The position numbers and the translations under genes were made by a program. 64,000 bases of DNA from Propionibacteriaceae bacterium (GTDB taxonomy: Bacteria > Actinomycetota > Actinomycetes > Propionibacteriales > Propionibacteriaceae): positions 1 through 64,000 of the forward strand of contig JAUNKV010000006.1 in assembly GCA_030532575.1 (NCBI GenBank), in the 5' to 3' direction. Position 1 is the first letter of the stretch. Every line of letters starts with the position of its first letter. The notes beneath the pieces are model-generated. The model had not been told where the DNA came from, ran no database searches, and saw nothing but the letters and a program-made list of their open reading frames with translations. Below, one piece after another: positions 24,900 to 33,805 of this stretch.

Positions 24900-25547
24900 A
24901 TGGACGCCGTGGCGAAGAAGGACATCGTGCTCAAGGTGGCAAAACTGAAGAAGGCCTATGGTCCCGTGACCATCGTGGAGGGGTTCGACCTCCAGGTGGC
25001 GGCGGGTGAGGCCGTGGCCCTGACCGGGCGCAACGGCGCGGGCAAGTCGACGGTGCTCAGGTGTCTGGTCGGGGCGGACCGGCCGGATGAGGGAACCGTT
25101 GAGGTGATGGGGGTGCGCATGAGCGAGTCCAACGCTGAGATCCGGCGCAATGTCGCCACCGTCATCGACGATCTCGACTTCTTCCCCGATCTCAGCGTGG
25201 TGGAGCACCTTGACCTGCTGGCGCGTGCCCACGGCCTGGTGGACCCGGACGACCTGGTGGACGAGATCCTGGAGGAGGTGCAGCTGGTGCCGCAGGCCGG
25301 GCAGCTGCCCGCCACCTTGTCCTCGGGTCAGCGGCGACGGCTGGCCCTGGCCACCGCCTTCGTGCGGCCCCGTCGGCTGTTGGTGCTCGACGAACCGGAG
25401 CAGCGCCTCGACGTCGAGGGCGTGGCCTGGCTGGGGAAGCGGTTGCACGAGGAGCTGCGCGATGGGCTCGCCATCGTGCTGGCCTCACATGAGCCGTCGC
25501 TGCTGGAGGCGATCGGGGCGCGCGAGGTCAGGCTGGGGGAGCGATGA
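24900..25547 (+). CDS. ABC transporter ATP-binding protein
   Basis: The 215-residue ATPase has Walker A GRNGAGKST, signature LSSGQRRRLALA and Walker B LLVLDEPEQRLD. It belongs to the exporter type with short subunits (CcmA/NatA-like). The next gene, overlapping by 4 bp, is its probable membrane partner. The start is ATG 24900 or the GTG at 24909; no strong ribosome site is visible. The position 85 bp from the divergent maltokinase-cap gene suggests a shared promoter region. Confidence 0.9.
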   Translation: MDAVAKKDIVLKVAKLKKAYGPVTIVEGFDLQVAAGEAVALTGRNGAGKSTVLRCLVGADRPDEGTVEVMGVRMSESNAEIRRNVATVIDDLDFFPDLSVVEHLDLLARAHGLVDPDDLVDEILEEVQLVPQAGQLPATLSSGQRRRLALATAFVRPRRLLVLDEPEQRLDVEGVAWLGKRLHEELRDGLAIVLASHEPSLLEAIGAREVRLGER

Positions 25548-27169
25548 GGGAGCGATTCGGCGAGATCGGGACCGTCGATGAGCGGCAGCTGCGGCTGCTG
25601 GTGCGGGACTGGCGGCACGGCCGTGCGGATCGCAACCTCCTCCAGGCGCTGAGCGACGCCTACGTCATGGTCTTCGCGCTGGTGCTGGTCGGGGCGATGC
25701 TGGTCAGCTCGATCCTGCAGGCGCAGCGCACCGTCGCGGTGTGTGACACCGAGGCCTGCCTGGCCTCCCGTGGCCTGTTGCCCTGGGCCGCCACCGCGGC
25801 CTTCCTGGCCTTTGCGTTGATGGCCGCCAGGCTGTTCGGGCCGGTTGTTGCCTCGGCCGCGGAGGGGTTCTGGATTCTCGACGGCGATGTGAGCAGGCGT
25901 CGCTTCCTCCAGGGCCGACTGATCGCCTCGACGCTGCTCGCGCTGCTGGTGGGGGCTGGTTCGGGGGCGCTGGTGGCGGCGCTGGTCGGCAGTGACCTCA
26001 CCGGCATCCTCACCTGGTCGGTGGCTTCCGGACTCGGCTGTTTCGCCCTGGTGGCCTTCGCCGCCGCAGAGCAGGGGGCGGAGCGTCGCTGGATCACCGG
26101 GGTGCTGCTGTGGTTGACGGGGCTGTTGGCCTTCGCGACGCTGTCGCTGCTGGTGCTGATCGCGACGGGGAGGCTGTCGGCAGGGGTCGTCGCCGCGTGG
26201 GGCGTGGAGTTCGCCTGGATCGTTGCCGGGCTCGGGGTGGTGCTGGGGGCGGTTTCCCTGGGGCTGGCCTGGGTGCGTCTGGTGCGGTTGCGCAGGCAGC
26301 GGCTCGTCGCCGGGTCTTCGCTGATCGCGGGGATGCAGGGGGCGGCCTTCGCCCTGGATCTGGCGTTGGTGCGGGACATCCTGGTGCAGTACCGGTCCAG
26401 GGAGAAGGGGTACGTGAGTCCGACGCGGGGGAGCGGGCTCGGGGTCAAGGCGCTCATCATGCGTGATGTGCAGCGGTTGTGGCGCAATCCGCGTCCGCTG
26501 CTGTTCTGGCTGGGGTCGATGCTGGTGCCCTATGCGGTCCAGGCCCTGGGGATGGGGATCGTCGCGGCCCCGGTCTCGGCCCTGGTTCTGATGGCGGCCC
26601 TGATCGGGTTCTGCAACTCGATGCGGGTGCTGACCCGGACCCTGGGTCTGCAGCGCTGCTTCCCGTTCGCCCCTGCGGCACTCAGGCAGGCGACGATGGT
26701 GGTTCCGGCGGTCCTGGCCCTGCTGTGGGCGGCGGCGGTGGCCCCGGCCTTCCTCGGGGTGGTCGGGGGAAGCTCGGTGGATGGGCTCACGGGCGTGACC
26801 CAGGCCCTGCTCACCGCGGCGGCCGGGCTGCTCGCAGCGGTCCGCTGGGTCACGGCGAAGCCCGCGAACTACGGCGGTCCGCTGGTGGCGACGACGGGCT
26901 TCGGCGCGGTGCCGCCGGGGTTGATGTTCTCGCTCATCAAGGGCATCGATGTCGTCACGGTGGTGACGTTGCCGCTGGTGCTGGGCTGGCCGTCGTGGAT
27001 CTCGCTGGCGATTGCGCTCATCGCCTTCGGGATGCTGCGCTCGGGGTTGGATCAGCAGGCGCTGCTGGAGCAGCAGGAGGAGCAGCGTCGTCTGCTGGAG
27101 GAGGAGAAGGCCAGGCGTGCCGGGGTGGTCGCCGCGAGGACCCGGGTCAAGGTGCAGCGTCGACGCTGA
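25544..27169 (+). CDS. DUF6297-type ABC membrane protein
   Basis: The 541-residue protein has about ten to twelve hydrophobic segments (for example VMVFALVLVGAMLVSSIL, LLPWAATAAFLAFALMAARL, AAVAPAFLGVV) and a charged C-terminal coiled tail (QQEEQRRLLEEEKARR). It resembles the actinobacterial DUF6297 membrane proteins that pair with one ATPase. The ATGA overlap with the ATPase supports one complex. The transported substrate is unknown. Confidence 0.75.
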   Translation: MRERFGEIGTVDERQLRLLVRDWRHGRADRNLLQALSDAYVMVFALVLVGAMLVSSILQAQRTVAVCDTEACLASRGLLPWAATAAFLAFALMAARLFGPVVASAAEGFWILDGDVSRRRFLQGRLIASTLLALLVGAGSGALVAALVGSDLTGILTWSVASGLGCFALVAFAAAEQGAERRWITGVLLWLTGLLAFATLSLLVLIATGRLSAGVVAAWGVEFAWIVAGLGVVLGAVSLGLAWVRLVRLRRQRLVAGSSLIAGMQGAAFALDLALVRDILVQYRSREKGYVSPTRGSGLGVKALIMRDVQRLWRNPRPLLFWLGSMLVPYAVQALGMGIVAAPVSALVLMAALIGFCNSMRVLTRTLGLQRCFPFAPAALRQATMVVPAVLALLWAAAVAPAFLGVVGGSSVDGLTGVTQALLTAAAGLLAAVRWVTAKPANYGGPLVATTGFGAVPPGLMFSLIKGIDVVTVVTLPLVLGWPSWISLAIALIAFGMLRSGLDQQALLEQQEEQRRLLEEEKARRAGVVAARTRVKVQRRR

Positions 27170-27224
27170 GTCCGCAGGTGGGCCGACCCTCTCATACAGG
27201 TCATGTGGTCGCGCACCTGGCCTG

Positions 27225-27258
27225 TTGGGAATTGGTCTCATCAAGGCTTGGGAATTGG
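27225..27258. repeat. Direct repeat of TTGGGAATTGG, possible activator sites
   Basis: TTGGGAATTGG occurs twice, at 27225-27235 and 27248-27258, 23 bp apart start to start, in the 180-bp gap before the sugar-binding lipoprotein gene. Two identical sites about two helical turns apart upstream of a transport operon look like regulator binding sites. No matching regulator lies next to them. Confidence 0.4.
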
Positions 27259-27350
27259 GGCGGGGATTTCCTCGATTCTTCTTCCAAACGCCCCCGAGGA
27301 CCGGTAGATTCAGTCGGAAGGTCCCGGAGGGGACGTCCGAGAGGAGAATG

Positions 27351-28694
27351 ATGAGCCGGTTGCGATGGCGCGGCGTCATGGCGGCAACAGTGGTGCTGGC
27401 CCTGACGATGAGCGGATGCCTGCAGGACCCGAAGCGGCAGAATGCTGAGGGCAGTGGAGGCGAGGGATGGGTCGCGAGCGGCGGCACCACGGATGGTGAC
27501 AAGAAGGTCACCATCTTCGGAGCCTTCGGTGGCGACGAGAAGGCGGCCTTCGAGGCGTCGCTGGCGAAATTCGAGGCCGAGTCCGGCATCGATGTCGAGT
27601 ACGCCAACAGCGACGACTTCACCACCTTGATCAAGACGAAGATCAAGTCGGGGGACACCCCGGACATCGGGCTGTACCCGCAGCCGGGTGGCCTGCTGGA
27701 GGCGGCGGCTGAGAGGGCGGTCCAGCCGATCGACACCTACCTCGACTACGACGCGCTGGACTCCACGCTGGTGCCGGGCTTCCTGGATGCGGCCCGATAC
27801 AAGGGACGGGTCTACGGGGCGCCGATGCGCATGGCCGTGAAGTCCATCGTCTGGTACCCCGCCTCCTACAAGGAGCTGGGGCTCAGCACGGAGCCGCAGA
27901 CGATGCAGGAGTTGGCCCAGGTCTCCGACCAGATCAAGGGCCGGGGTACGGCGCCGTGGTGTCTTGGTGTGGAGTCCGATGCCGCCACCGGGTGGCCGGG
28001 CACGGACTGGATCGAGGAGATCGTGCTCCGGATGCACGGCCCCGAGGTCTACGACCAGTGGACCAGCCACCAGATCCCCTTCAACGATGAGCGCATCGTG
28101 CAGGCCTTCGAGGAGTTCGGCAGGATCGCGCTCACCGAGGGCAATGTCCACGGCGGGGCCCAGGGCATCCTGGCCACCAACTTCGGCACCACCATGAACC
28201 CGGCCTTCGAGGACCCGGCGAAGTGCTACTTCATGCGGCAGGGCAACTTCGTGGCCTCCATGCTGCCGAAAGCCACCCAGGACGACCTGGACAACGCCGT
28301 CGGCACCTTCGCGTACCCGCCCTACGAGGGTGGCTACGACGGCAAGCCGATGCTGGGTGGCGGTGACATCGCAGGCCTGTTCAATGGCGATGACCCGGAT
28401 GCCATCGAGGTGATGAAGTTCCTCACCAGCGACCAGTTCGGTGCCGAGTGGGCGAAGGCGGGCGGCTGGCTGTCCCCGCACCGGACCTTCGACGTCTCGA
28501 ACTACCCGAACGAGACCACCCGCAGGATCGCGGACATGGCCACCAGCGCGACGGTGTTCCGTTACGACGGCTCCGACCTGATGCCCAACGCCGTTGGTGG
28601 TGGATCGTTCTGGACCGGCATGGTGGACTTCCTGAGCGGGGCGAAGACCGCTGAACAGGTGACCACCGACATCGAGAACTCCTGGCCGAAGTGA
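27351..28694 (+). CDS. Sugar-binding lipoprotein, AglE-like
   Basis: The 447-residue protein has a lipoprotein signal ending TMSGC (Cys23), then KKVTIFGAFGGDEKAAFEAS, SGDTPDIGLYPQPGGL and YGAPMRMAVKSIVWYP, which match binding proteins of the alpha-glucoside (AglE/ThuE) class. Ribosome site GAGGAG lies 5-10 bp upstream of ATG 27351; an ATG at 27348 is too close. It begins an operon with two permeases. The likely ligands are alpha-glucosides, inferred from similarity of landmarks only. Confidence 0.88.
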   Translation: MSRLRWRGVMAATVVLALTMSGCLQDPKRQNAEGSGGEGWVASGGTTDGDKKVTIFGAFGGDEKAAFEASLAKFEAESGIDVEYANSDDFTTLIKTKIKSGDTPDIGLYPQPGGLLEAAAERAVQPIDTYLDYDALDSTLVPGFLDAARYKGRVYGAPMRMAVKSIVWYPASYKELGLSTEPQTMQELAQVSDQIKGRGTAPWCLGVESDAATGWPGTDWIEEIVLRMHGPEVYDQWTSHQIPFNDERIVQAFEEFGRIALTEGNVHGGAQGILATNFGTTMNPAFEDPAKCYFMRQGNFVASMLPKATQDDLDNAVGTFAYPPYEGGYDGKPMLGGGDIAGLFNGDDPDAIEVMKFLTSDQFGAEWAKAGGWLSPHRTFDVSNYPNETTRRIADMATSATVFRYDGSDLMPNAVGGGSFWTGMVDFLSGAKTAEQVTTDIENSWPK

Positions 28695-29866
28695 TGAGTA
28701 CGTCAGCCGAGCAGGTGACGAAGGTCACCGGATCCCCCGAGGTGAGGCGCAGCGGAACCCCCGCGAACTGGCCTCGGGCGTGCATGGGGCTGCTGGGCAT
28801 GGTGCTGATCGGGTGGTTCGTCGGCAACGCCTTCCTGGCGCTGGCCTACTACCCCGAGTGGTTCAGCCTCGGCGTCCCGGTGGTGAACAAGATCATCCAG
28901 GCCCTGTTGGCCATGGTCTTCGGTATCGGCGGGTCGTTGATGTTCTTCGCCAGCATGAACCTGTTCATCAACGGGCTGCCGGGTCGGCTGTCGCAGTTCC
29001 TGATGCCGTACGCCTACGTGTTGCCGGCGTATTTCACCATCGGTCTGGTGTTGCTGTACCCGACGATCCAGACGGTGAACTACTCCTTCGCGAATGCGGA
29101 CTCCACGGCCTATCTGGACCCGTGGTACGGCAACTTCCAGGCGGTGCTGAGCTCGGACGAGTTCCTGCGCACCATCTGGAACAACGTGCTGTGGCTGCTG
29201 CTGGTGCCTGCCTCGACGGTGGTCATCGGTCTGATCGTCGCCGTGCTGGCGGATCGGCTGTCGCCTCGTGGGGAGAAGCTGTCGAAGGCGTTGATCTTCC
29301 TGCCGATGGCGATCTCCTTCGTCGGCGCGGCCACCATCTGGCAGTTCATCTACGACTACCAGTCCGGTGACAAGCAGATCGGTCTGCTCAACGCCATCGT
29401 CGCGACGCTGGGTGGTCAGCCCGAGCCGTGGATGCAGCACGAGGGCGGAGCCCTCAACAGCCTGCTGCTCATGGTGATCGTGGTGTGGTTGCAGGTCGGC
29501 TATGCGATGGTGCTGTTGTCCACGGCCATCAAGAACGTGCCGGAGGACACGTTGGAGGCGGCCCGCATCGACGGTGCGTCGGAGCTGAAGATCTTCTTCC
29601 AGATCATCATCCCGCAGATGAAGGGCACCATGATCACGGTCTTCGTGACGGTGTTCATCATGGTGATGAAGATCTTCGACATCGTCTACGTGATGACCAA
29701 CGGCAACTACAAGACCAACGTGATCGCGAACCTGTTCTTCCAGGAGTTGTTCGTCAACCAGAACGCGGGCAAGGCGTCGGCCATCGTGGTGCTGCTGTTG
29801 CTGGCCGTGATCCCGGTGCTGGTCTACCAGGTGCGTCACTTCAAGCGTGAGGAGCAGGAGCGATGA
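28694..29866 (+). CDS. Sugar ABC transporter permease, AglF-like
   Basis: The 390-residue protein has eight predicted helices, two more at the N-terminus than usual (MGLLGMVLIGWFVGNAFLAL and ALLAMVFGIGGSLMFFAS), as in AglF-type permeases. The EAA loop is LEAARIDGASELKIFF. The start codon shares its A with the stop of the binding-protein gene (TGATG). It works with the gene at 29863. Confidence 0.9.
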   Translation: MSTSAEQVTKVTGSPEVRRSGTPANWPRACMGLLGMVLIGWFVGNAFLALAYYPEWFSLGVPVVNKIIQALLAMVFGIGGSLMFFASMNLFINGLPGRLSQFLMPYAYVLPAYFTIGLVLLYPTIQTVNYSFANADSTAYLDPWYGNFQAVLSSDEFLRTIWNNVLWLLLVPASTVVIGLIVAVLADRLSPRGEKLSKALIFLPMAISFVGAATIWQFIYDYQSGDKQIGLLNAIVATLGGQPEPWMQHEGGALNSLLLMVIVVWLQVGYAMVLLSTAIKNVPEDTLEAARIDGASELKIFFQIIIPQMKGTMITVFVTVFIMVMKIFDIVYVMTNGNYKTNVIANLFFQELFVNQNAGKASAIVVLLLLAVIPVLVYQVRHFKREEQER

Positions 29867-30711
29867 AGGCTGTCGATTCAACTCACAAGCGCAGCTGGGT
29901 GAGCATCATCGTGGTGACCCTGCTGTGTCTGCTGTGGCTGCTGCCGACCATCGGGTTGCTGGTGACGAGCTTCAGGCCCATCGATGACATCAACTCCTCG
30001 GGGTGGTGGGAGGCCATCTTCAAGCCTGCCTTCACCCTGCAGAACTACGTCGGGGTGTTCGACAAGAGCAACATGGCGATGGCCTTCGTCAACGCCTTGG
30101 CGGTCGCGGTGCCAGCCACCATCATTCCGATCATGTTCGCGGCCTTCGCGGCCTATGCGTTCACGTTCCTGGAGTTCAAGGGCAAGGACTTCCTGTTCGT
30201 CACGATCGTCGCCGTGATGGTCGTGCCGTTGCAGGTGGCCCTCCAGCCGATGCTGGACCTGCTCGGTCCCCGCGGGCTGAACATCGCGGGCCAGTACGTC
30301 GCGGTGTGGATGCTGCACACCGGGTTCGGTATGCCGCTGGCGATCTACACGTTGCGCAACTACATGACGACGTTGCCGCGCTCGATCATCGAGTCGGCGA
30401 AGATGGATGGGGCCACCCACTACCAGACGTTCTGGCGCCTGGTGTTCCCGATGTCGATGCCCGCGATTGCCGGTTTCGCGATCCTGCAGTTCCTGTGGGT
30501 GTGGAACGACCTGCTCATCGCGCTGCTGTTCCTCAAGCCCGAGAACGAGACGGTCATCGTCGCGTTGAAGGGCATGTTGGGCACGCAGGGCCAGGGCTGG
30601 GAGCTGTTGACGGCGGGCGCGTTCATCTCGATGGCGCTGCCGCTGCTGGTCTTCGTGGCCATGCAACGGTTCTTCGTCCGGGGCATGACCGCAGGAGCGG
30701 TCAAGGGCTGA
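29863..30711 (+). CDS. Sugar ABC transporter permease, AglG-like
   Basis: The 282-residue protein has six helices and the EAA loop IIESAKMDGATHYQTFW. It overlaps the preceding permease by 4 bp. With the binding protein and partner permease it makes a complete importer except for the ATPase, which must come from elsewhere (MsiK-type shared ATPase in related bacteria). A hairpin terminator follows. Confidence 0.92.
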   Translation: MKAVDSTHKRSWVSIIVVTLLCLLWLLPTIGLLVTSFRPIDDINSSGWWEAIFKPAFTLQNYVGVFDKSNMAMAFVNALAVAVPATIIPIMFAAFAAYAFTFLEFKGKDFLFVTIVAVMVVPLQVALQPMLDLLGPRGLNIAGQYVAVWMLHTGFGMPLAIYTLRNYMTTLPRSIIESAKMDGATHYQTFWRLVFPMSMPAIAGFAILQFLWVWNDLLIALLFLKPENETVIVALKGMLGTQGQGWELLTAGAFISMALPLLVFVAMQRFFVRGMTAGAVKG

Positions 30712-30723
30712 ACCAACCGGTGG

Positions 30724-30749
30724 GACGGGGCCGCTGCGGCGGCCCCGTC
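30724..30749 (+). terminator. Hairpin terminator after the AglE/F/G-like operon
   Basis: GACGGGGCCGC and GCGGCCCCGTC form a perfect 11-bp stem with a TGCG loop, 12 bp after the stop of the last permease gene. A short T/C-rich stretch follows. Confidence 0.75.
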
Positions 30750-30789
30750 TCGCTGTCCTGACCCGGGTGAGGGCCCTCGCCGGAAATAG

Positions 30790-30806
30790 CGTAGGCTTGC
30801 CTTACG
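30790..30806 (+). promoter_or_regulatory. Iron-box-like operator
   Basis: CGTAGGCTTGCCTTACG is a near-perfect palindrome with the TAGGC...GCCTTA core seen in DtxR/IdeR-type sites. It ends 22 bp before the start of the gene at 30829, a good position for repression. Lower confidence than the site before the siderophore-interacting protein. Confidence 0.5.
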
Positions 30807-30828
30807 TTATCGAGCGGGAAGGTGGGCG

Positions 30829-31632
30829 ATGGGCGTCACCCCGAATGTTCGCCGCGATGCGGCACCGGGCCTCCGGGCGGTCTCCCTGGCCAGGCGGATG
30901 CTGGCCGGTGGGGCCTCGTGCTCAGTGACAGCATGGCGTCTGGACCTCTGCCACGACATGGTGGCCCACGGGCTGACCACCGACGGCGAGATCGTGGTTG
31001 CGCTGTGGCCCGCGATGGAGAACGAGCTGTTCTGGATACCGGACGGGACCGTGTTGGACGTGCGAATCGACATGGTGCGGCACTCCTGCGACACCATGCT
31101 GAACGTGGTCGCCAGCTCCTGTCACATGCTGGGCAGGATGGCCCTGCTGGGGCGGGAGAGACGCGCGGAGTTGATCGAGGGGCATCGGCTGCCTGAGCGG
31201 GTCGCGGAGCTGGCCCAGCTGGAGGGGACCCGGGTGGGCTTGGTGAGCGTGGATCGGGTCCTGGTCCACGACCACAACGGCCCCGTCTCGGTTCCCTGGC
31301 AGGAGCTGGGGGGCGAACTTCCCGATTTTCCCGCCGATGATCTCGCGGTGCACGATGTGGTTGCGAGCCTGGGGCAGGGTGTGCTGAAGCGCTGGTGCAC
31401 CGGGGTGCGGCTCGGCCTGCTTCCCGGGACCGCGACGGTGCGTCCCTCGGGGCCGCAGGTCTGTGCGCACCTGTTGGACAAGGTGTCCTGCGTGGACGTG
31501 GACCGCACCGGGGTCACACTGATGCACATCGGGGCCGAGGAGACCGCGACGGTCTTCGTCGAGTTCGACTCCCGGCCGACGGACCTGCCCTCCCTCCAGC
31601 GGGCGGTCGCCGACATCAGCAGCGCGCTCTGA
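30829..31632 (+). CDS. Conserved protein, possibly HugZ/DUF2470-like
   Basis: The 267-residue soluble protein starts at ATG 30829 after GAAGGTGGG. It has an N-terminal beta-rich part (EIVVALWPAMENELFWIPDG, TVLDVRIDMV) and a C-terminal part with VDRTGVTLMHIGAEETATVF and LPSLQRAVADI. That layout reminds me of split-barrel proteins with a DUF2470 tail, some of which handle haem, but I cannot confirm it. The iron-box-like palindrome just upstream points to iron-linked expression. Otherwise unknown. Confidence 0.45.
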   Translation: MGVTPNVRRDAAPGLRAVSLARRMLAGGASCSVTAWRLDLCHDMVAHGLTTDGEIVVALWPAMENELFWIPDGTVLDVRIDMVRHSCDTMLNVVASSCHMLGRMALLGRERRAELIEGHRLPERVAELAQLEGTRVGLVSVDRVLVHDHNGPVSVPWQELGGELPDFPADDLAVHDVVASLGQGVLKRWCTGVRLGLLPGTATVRPSGPQVCAHLLDKVSCVDVDRTGVTLMHIGAEETATVFVEFDSRPTDLPSLQRAVADISSAL

Positions 31633-31704
31633 GGAAGGGTGGCCGCGCCTGGCCCTCGTCGATGTTGTCGCGGCCCGATGCCTGTCGTCTGGTCTCTGAC
31701 GCCC

Positions 31705-31728
31705 GAAGCCCCGGTCCGGGGCTTCTTT
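31705..31728 (+). terminator. Rho-independent terminator
   Basis: GAAGCCCCG and CGGGGCTTC form a 9-bp stem with a GTC loop, followed by TTT. It lies 73 bp after the stop of the gene at 30829 and probably ends that transcript. Confidence 0.7.
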
Positions 31729-31748
31729 CACCGCCGCCACCCACCGGG

Positions 31749-31824
31749 CAGGAACCGCCGATGACGGACGGTTCGCCGTCGCATGGTGACGTCCCAGCGT
31801 CTTTTGCCGGCGATTCGTGCTCGA
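31749..31824 (-). repeat. Dispersed hairpin-rich repeat, single copy
   Basis: Read on the minus strand this is GCACGAATCGCCGGCAAAAG, then a middle with CGACGGCGAACCGTC, and an end near TCGGCGGTTCCTG. It aligns with the tandem repeats at 43750-44025 but with more changes at its far end. It sits in the 320-bp gap 31633-31952, which otherwise holds two hairpins and no gene. Confidence 0.65.
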
Positions 31825-31886
31825 CGGGTGGGCGGGGTGCCACGTTCGGGGTGGAGCCTCGGGGTGCGGTGTCGGGAGAAAGCAGA

Positions 31887-31915
31887 GGCCGCAGCCCCCT
31901 GTGGGGACTGCGGCC
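31887..31915 (-). terminator. Hairpin after the DUF1540 gene
   Basis: GGCCGCAGCCCC pairs with GGGGACTGCGGCC across a CTGT loop with one bulge. It lies 37 bp beyond the end of the minus-strand DUF1540 gene and is probably its terminator. Confidence 0.6.
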
Positions 31916-31952
31916 GGTGTGCTTCAGACGGGTGCCCGGATGGGCCTGGGCG

Positions 31953-32219
31953 TCAGCGGGCCTGGAAGGAGGTGCAGGCGGCGTCTGCGACCTCGATGCC
32001 CTCGGCGGTGCACATCAGGTCGGAGTTGTGCACGCACTCGAGACGCTGGCAGGCGCCGACGCGGCCGTCAGCGGTGGGCAGGCCGCCGCGGGCGTCGAGG
32101 GTGATGAAGGTGGTGCAGGCGGACTTGCCGTCGAAGGTGACCGCGAAGGCGGTGCAGCCGTCGTTGTTGAAAGCGCAGGTGGAGGTGCTGCAGGACTTGA
32201 GAGCGGTGATGGCGGACAT
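31953..32219 (-). CDS. DUF1540-repeat cysteine-rich protein
   Basis: The 88-residue protein has two similar units, each with four cysteines: CSTSTCAFNNDGC...SACTTF and VGACQRLECVHNSDLMC...AACTSF. This is the DUF1540 pattern, thought to bind a metal ion. The acidic, small, cysteine-rich product lacks a signal peptide. ATG 32219 was chosen over an upstream frame to 32342 because family members start with a short Ser/Ala/Ile leader. Function unknown. Confidence 0.85.
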   Translation of the reverse strand: MSAITALKSCSTSTCAFNNDGCTAFAVTFDGKSACTTFITLDARGGLPTADGRVGACQRLECVHNSDLMCTAEGIEVADAACTSFQAR

Positions 32220-32415
32220 CGTGGGACCTTTCGTCTGGGTGCATCTGATGGGAATTACGCTAAACCCGAAATCTCGCCTCCGCAAGCAAGTGAAACCTGC
32301 CCTGGCTAGGGTTTTGAGTGCTCGGTGTTGTGTTAAATCCACTCATTTCGACGGCGCCGCCGTTGCGTAAATCGTGAACTTCCTCGTCACGGCGATGCGC
32401 TGAGGGTGCCCTCGG

Positions 32416-33765
32416 TCACAGGCCGAGGCGGTACATGGCCGCGCCCAAGGCGTCCAGTGCGGCCTCGACGTCCAGCGCCCGCGCCTCGGTGATCTCCGTC
32501 AGCAGGTGGCGGTAGGCCTCGAAGATCGTCTCGCGCTCCTCGGTCTCGACCCACTCGCTGCGGTTCCAGGTGTGGAACTGGGCCGCCGCCTCACGCAGCT
32601 CCTCGGCGACCCGCTCCTGCCAGGTCTCCGGCTGCGCCTCCTGGGCCGCGTCGAGGAGACGGCGACGCTGCTGCTTCCAGGCCGTGAAGGCGCGCGTGGC
32701 GTACCGGGAGGAGCGATGTTGTGAACCCGTCCACTCCCGGAACGGGTTGTGCCAGTTCTCCGCCACCCACTCCGGCGTGCGCAGCTGCCGGATGCTGGTC
32801 TCGCGGCCCTTGTAGGTGCGCCGTGCGGCCCGGCCAGCGGTCTCGGGGATGCTGCTGAGGTAGCAGTGCTCCAGCTGGGGCAGCTCGGGCAGCGCGTCGA
32901 AGCCGAAACAATCAGTCATTCTGAGGTGACGCAGCTCCGGCCACGACGACAGCGCCTCGATGTTCGCGACCATCGCTGGGGCGCCCTGGAGGGTGAGTTG
33001 GTGCAGCCTCGGGTAGGTGCTGGCGAGCTCGGCCAGGTCGAAGTGCTCCCCCGTCAGGGTGAGGTCCGTCGTCCCCGGGATGGCGACGGGGGCGGGCGCG
33101 GTCAGCTCCAGCCACGGGCCGTCCCACTCGACGGGGACGGGGAAACTCAGCTCCAACTCATCGACCTGGGGCGGCAGCTGCAACCCGGGCAGCTCCACCT
33201 CCACCCGCACCTGATGCAGCAGCGGCAGGGCCGTGATGAGCTCCATCAGGTGCGGGTAGGGGCGCTCCAGGGTGATCCCGGTCGCCCAGCGCAGCTGTTT
33301 CAGCTCCTCCAGCGGGGCGTCCAGCACCTCGTCGTTGATCCAGCCGCGGGGGACCCGCTGCCGGGTGCCGTTCAGCGTCAGCATCGCGGGGCGCTCACCC
33401 AGCTCGGCCTTGACCTGAGGCCCGCCGCGCTGCTGCCACAGCCACTCGTGCCGGGCGTCGCTGGCGAAGAACGCGCCCCACTGAAGCGGCCAGTCGGTGA
33501 CCAGCGGCGGCAGCCAGCCCAGCTCCCGGAAGAAGTGGGGCACGCGGGAGTCGGAGGTGATGACCGCGGTCTCCCCGTCGAAGCTGTACCGGTGGGCGCG
33601 CAGTGGCCTGATGCCGTCGAGGGACTCGGGGAGCTCGGGCTCGAAGTGGTCGAGGCTGAGCCACGACTTGGAGCGTGCCTCCATCCCGACGAGCTGGGCC
33701 AGCCCCCAGCGCTGGTGACGGTGGTCGAAGATGCCGTAGACGGTGCCGACCCGAGGAGAGCTCAT
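32416..33765 (-). CDS. Hypothetical protein with leucine-rich-repeat-like middle
   Basis: The 449-residue protein has an N-terminal domain (about 1-120) with many Trp residues, a middle (about 150-290) where segments such as LPLLHQVRVEVELPGLQ, YPRLHQLTLQGAPAMV and WPELRHLRMTDCFGFDALPE look like leucine-rich repeats, and a helical charged C-terminus (about 310-449). No signal or membrane segment. I do not recognise a named family. It stands alone downstream of the FadR-type regulator gene on the same strand. Confidence 0.55.
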   Translation of the reverse strand: MSSPRVGTVYGIFDHRHQRWGLAQLVGMEARSKSWLSLDHFEPELPESLDGIRPLRAHRYSFDGETAVITSDSRVPHFFRELGWLPPLVTDWPLQWGAFFASDARHEWLWQQRGGPQVKAELGERPAMLTLNGTRQRVPRGWINDEVLDAPLEELKQLRWATGITLERPYPHLMELITALPLLHQVRVEVELPGLQLPPQVDELELSFPVPVEWDGPWLELTAPAPVAIPGTTDLTLTGEHFDLAELASTYPRLHQLTLQGAPAMVANIEALSSWPELRHLRMTDCFGFDALPELPQLEHCYLSSIPETAGRAARRTYKGRETSIRQLRTPEWVAENWHNPFREWTGSQHRSSRYATRAFTAWKQQRRRLLDAAQEAQPETWQERVAEELREAAAQFHTWNRSEWVETEERETIFEAYRHLLTEITEARALDVEAALDALGAAMYRLGL

Positions 33766-33805
33766 GGGCAGGACCCTACCGGCCTGGGCAGTGGTCCGAA
33801 TCCGC

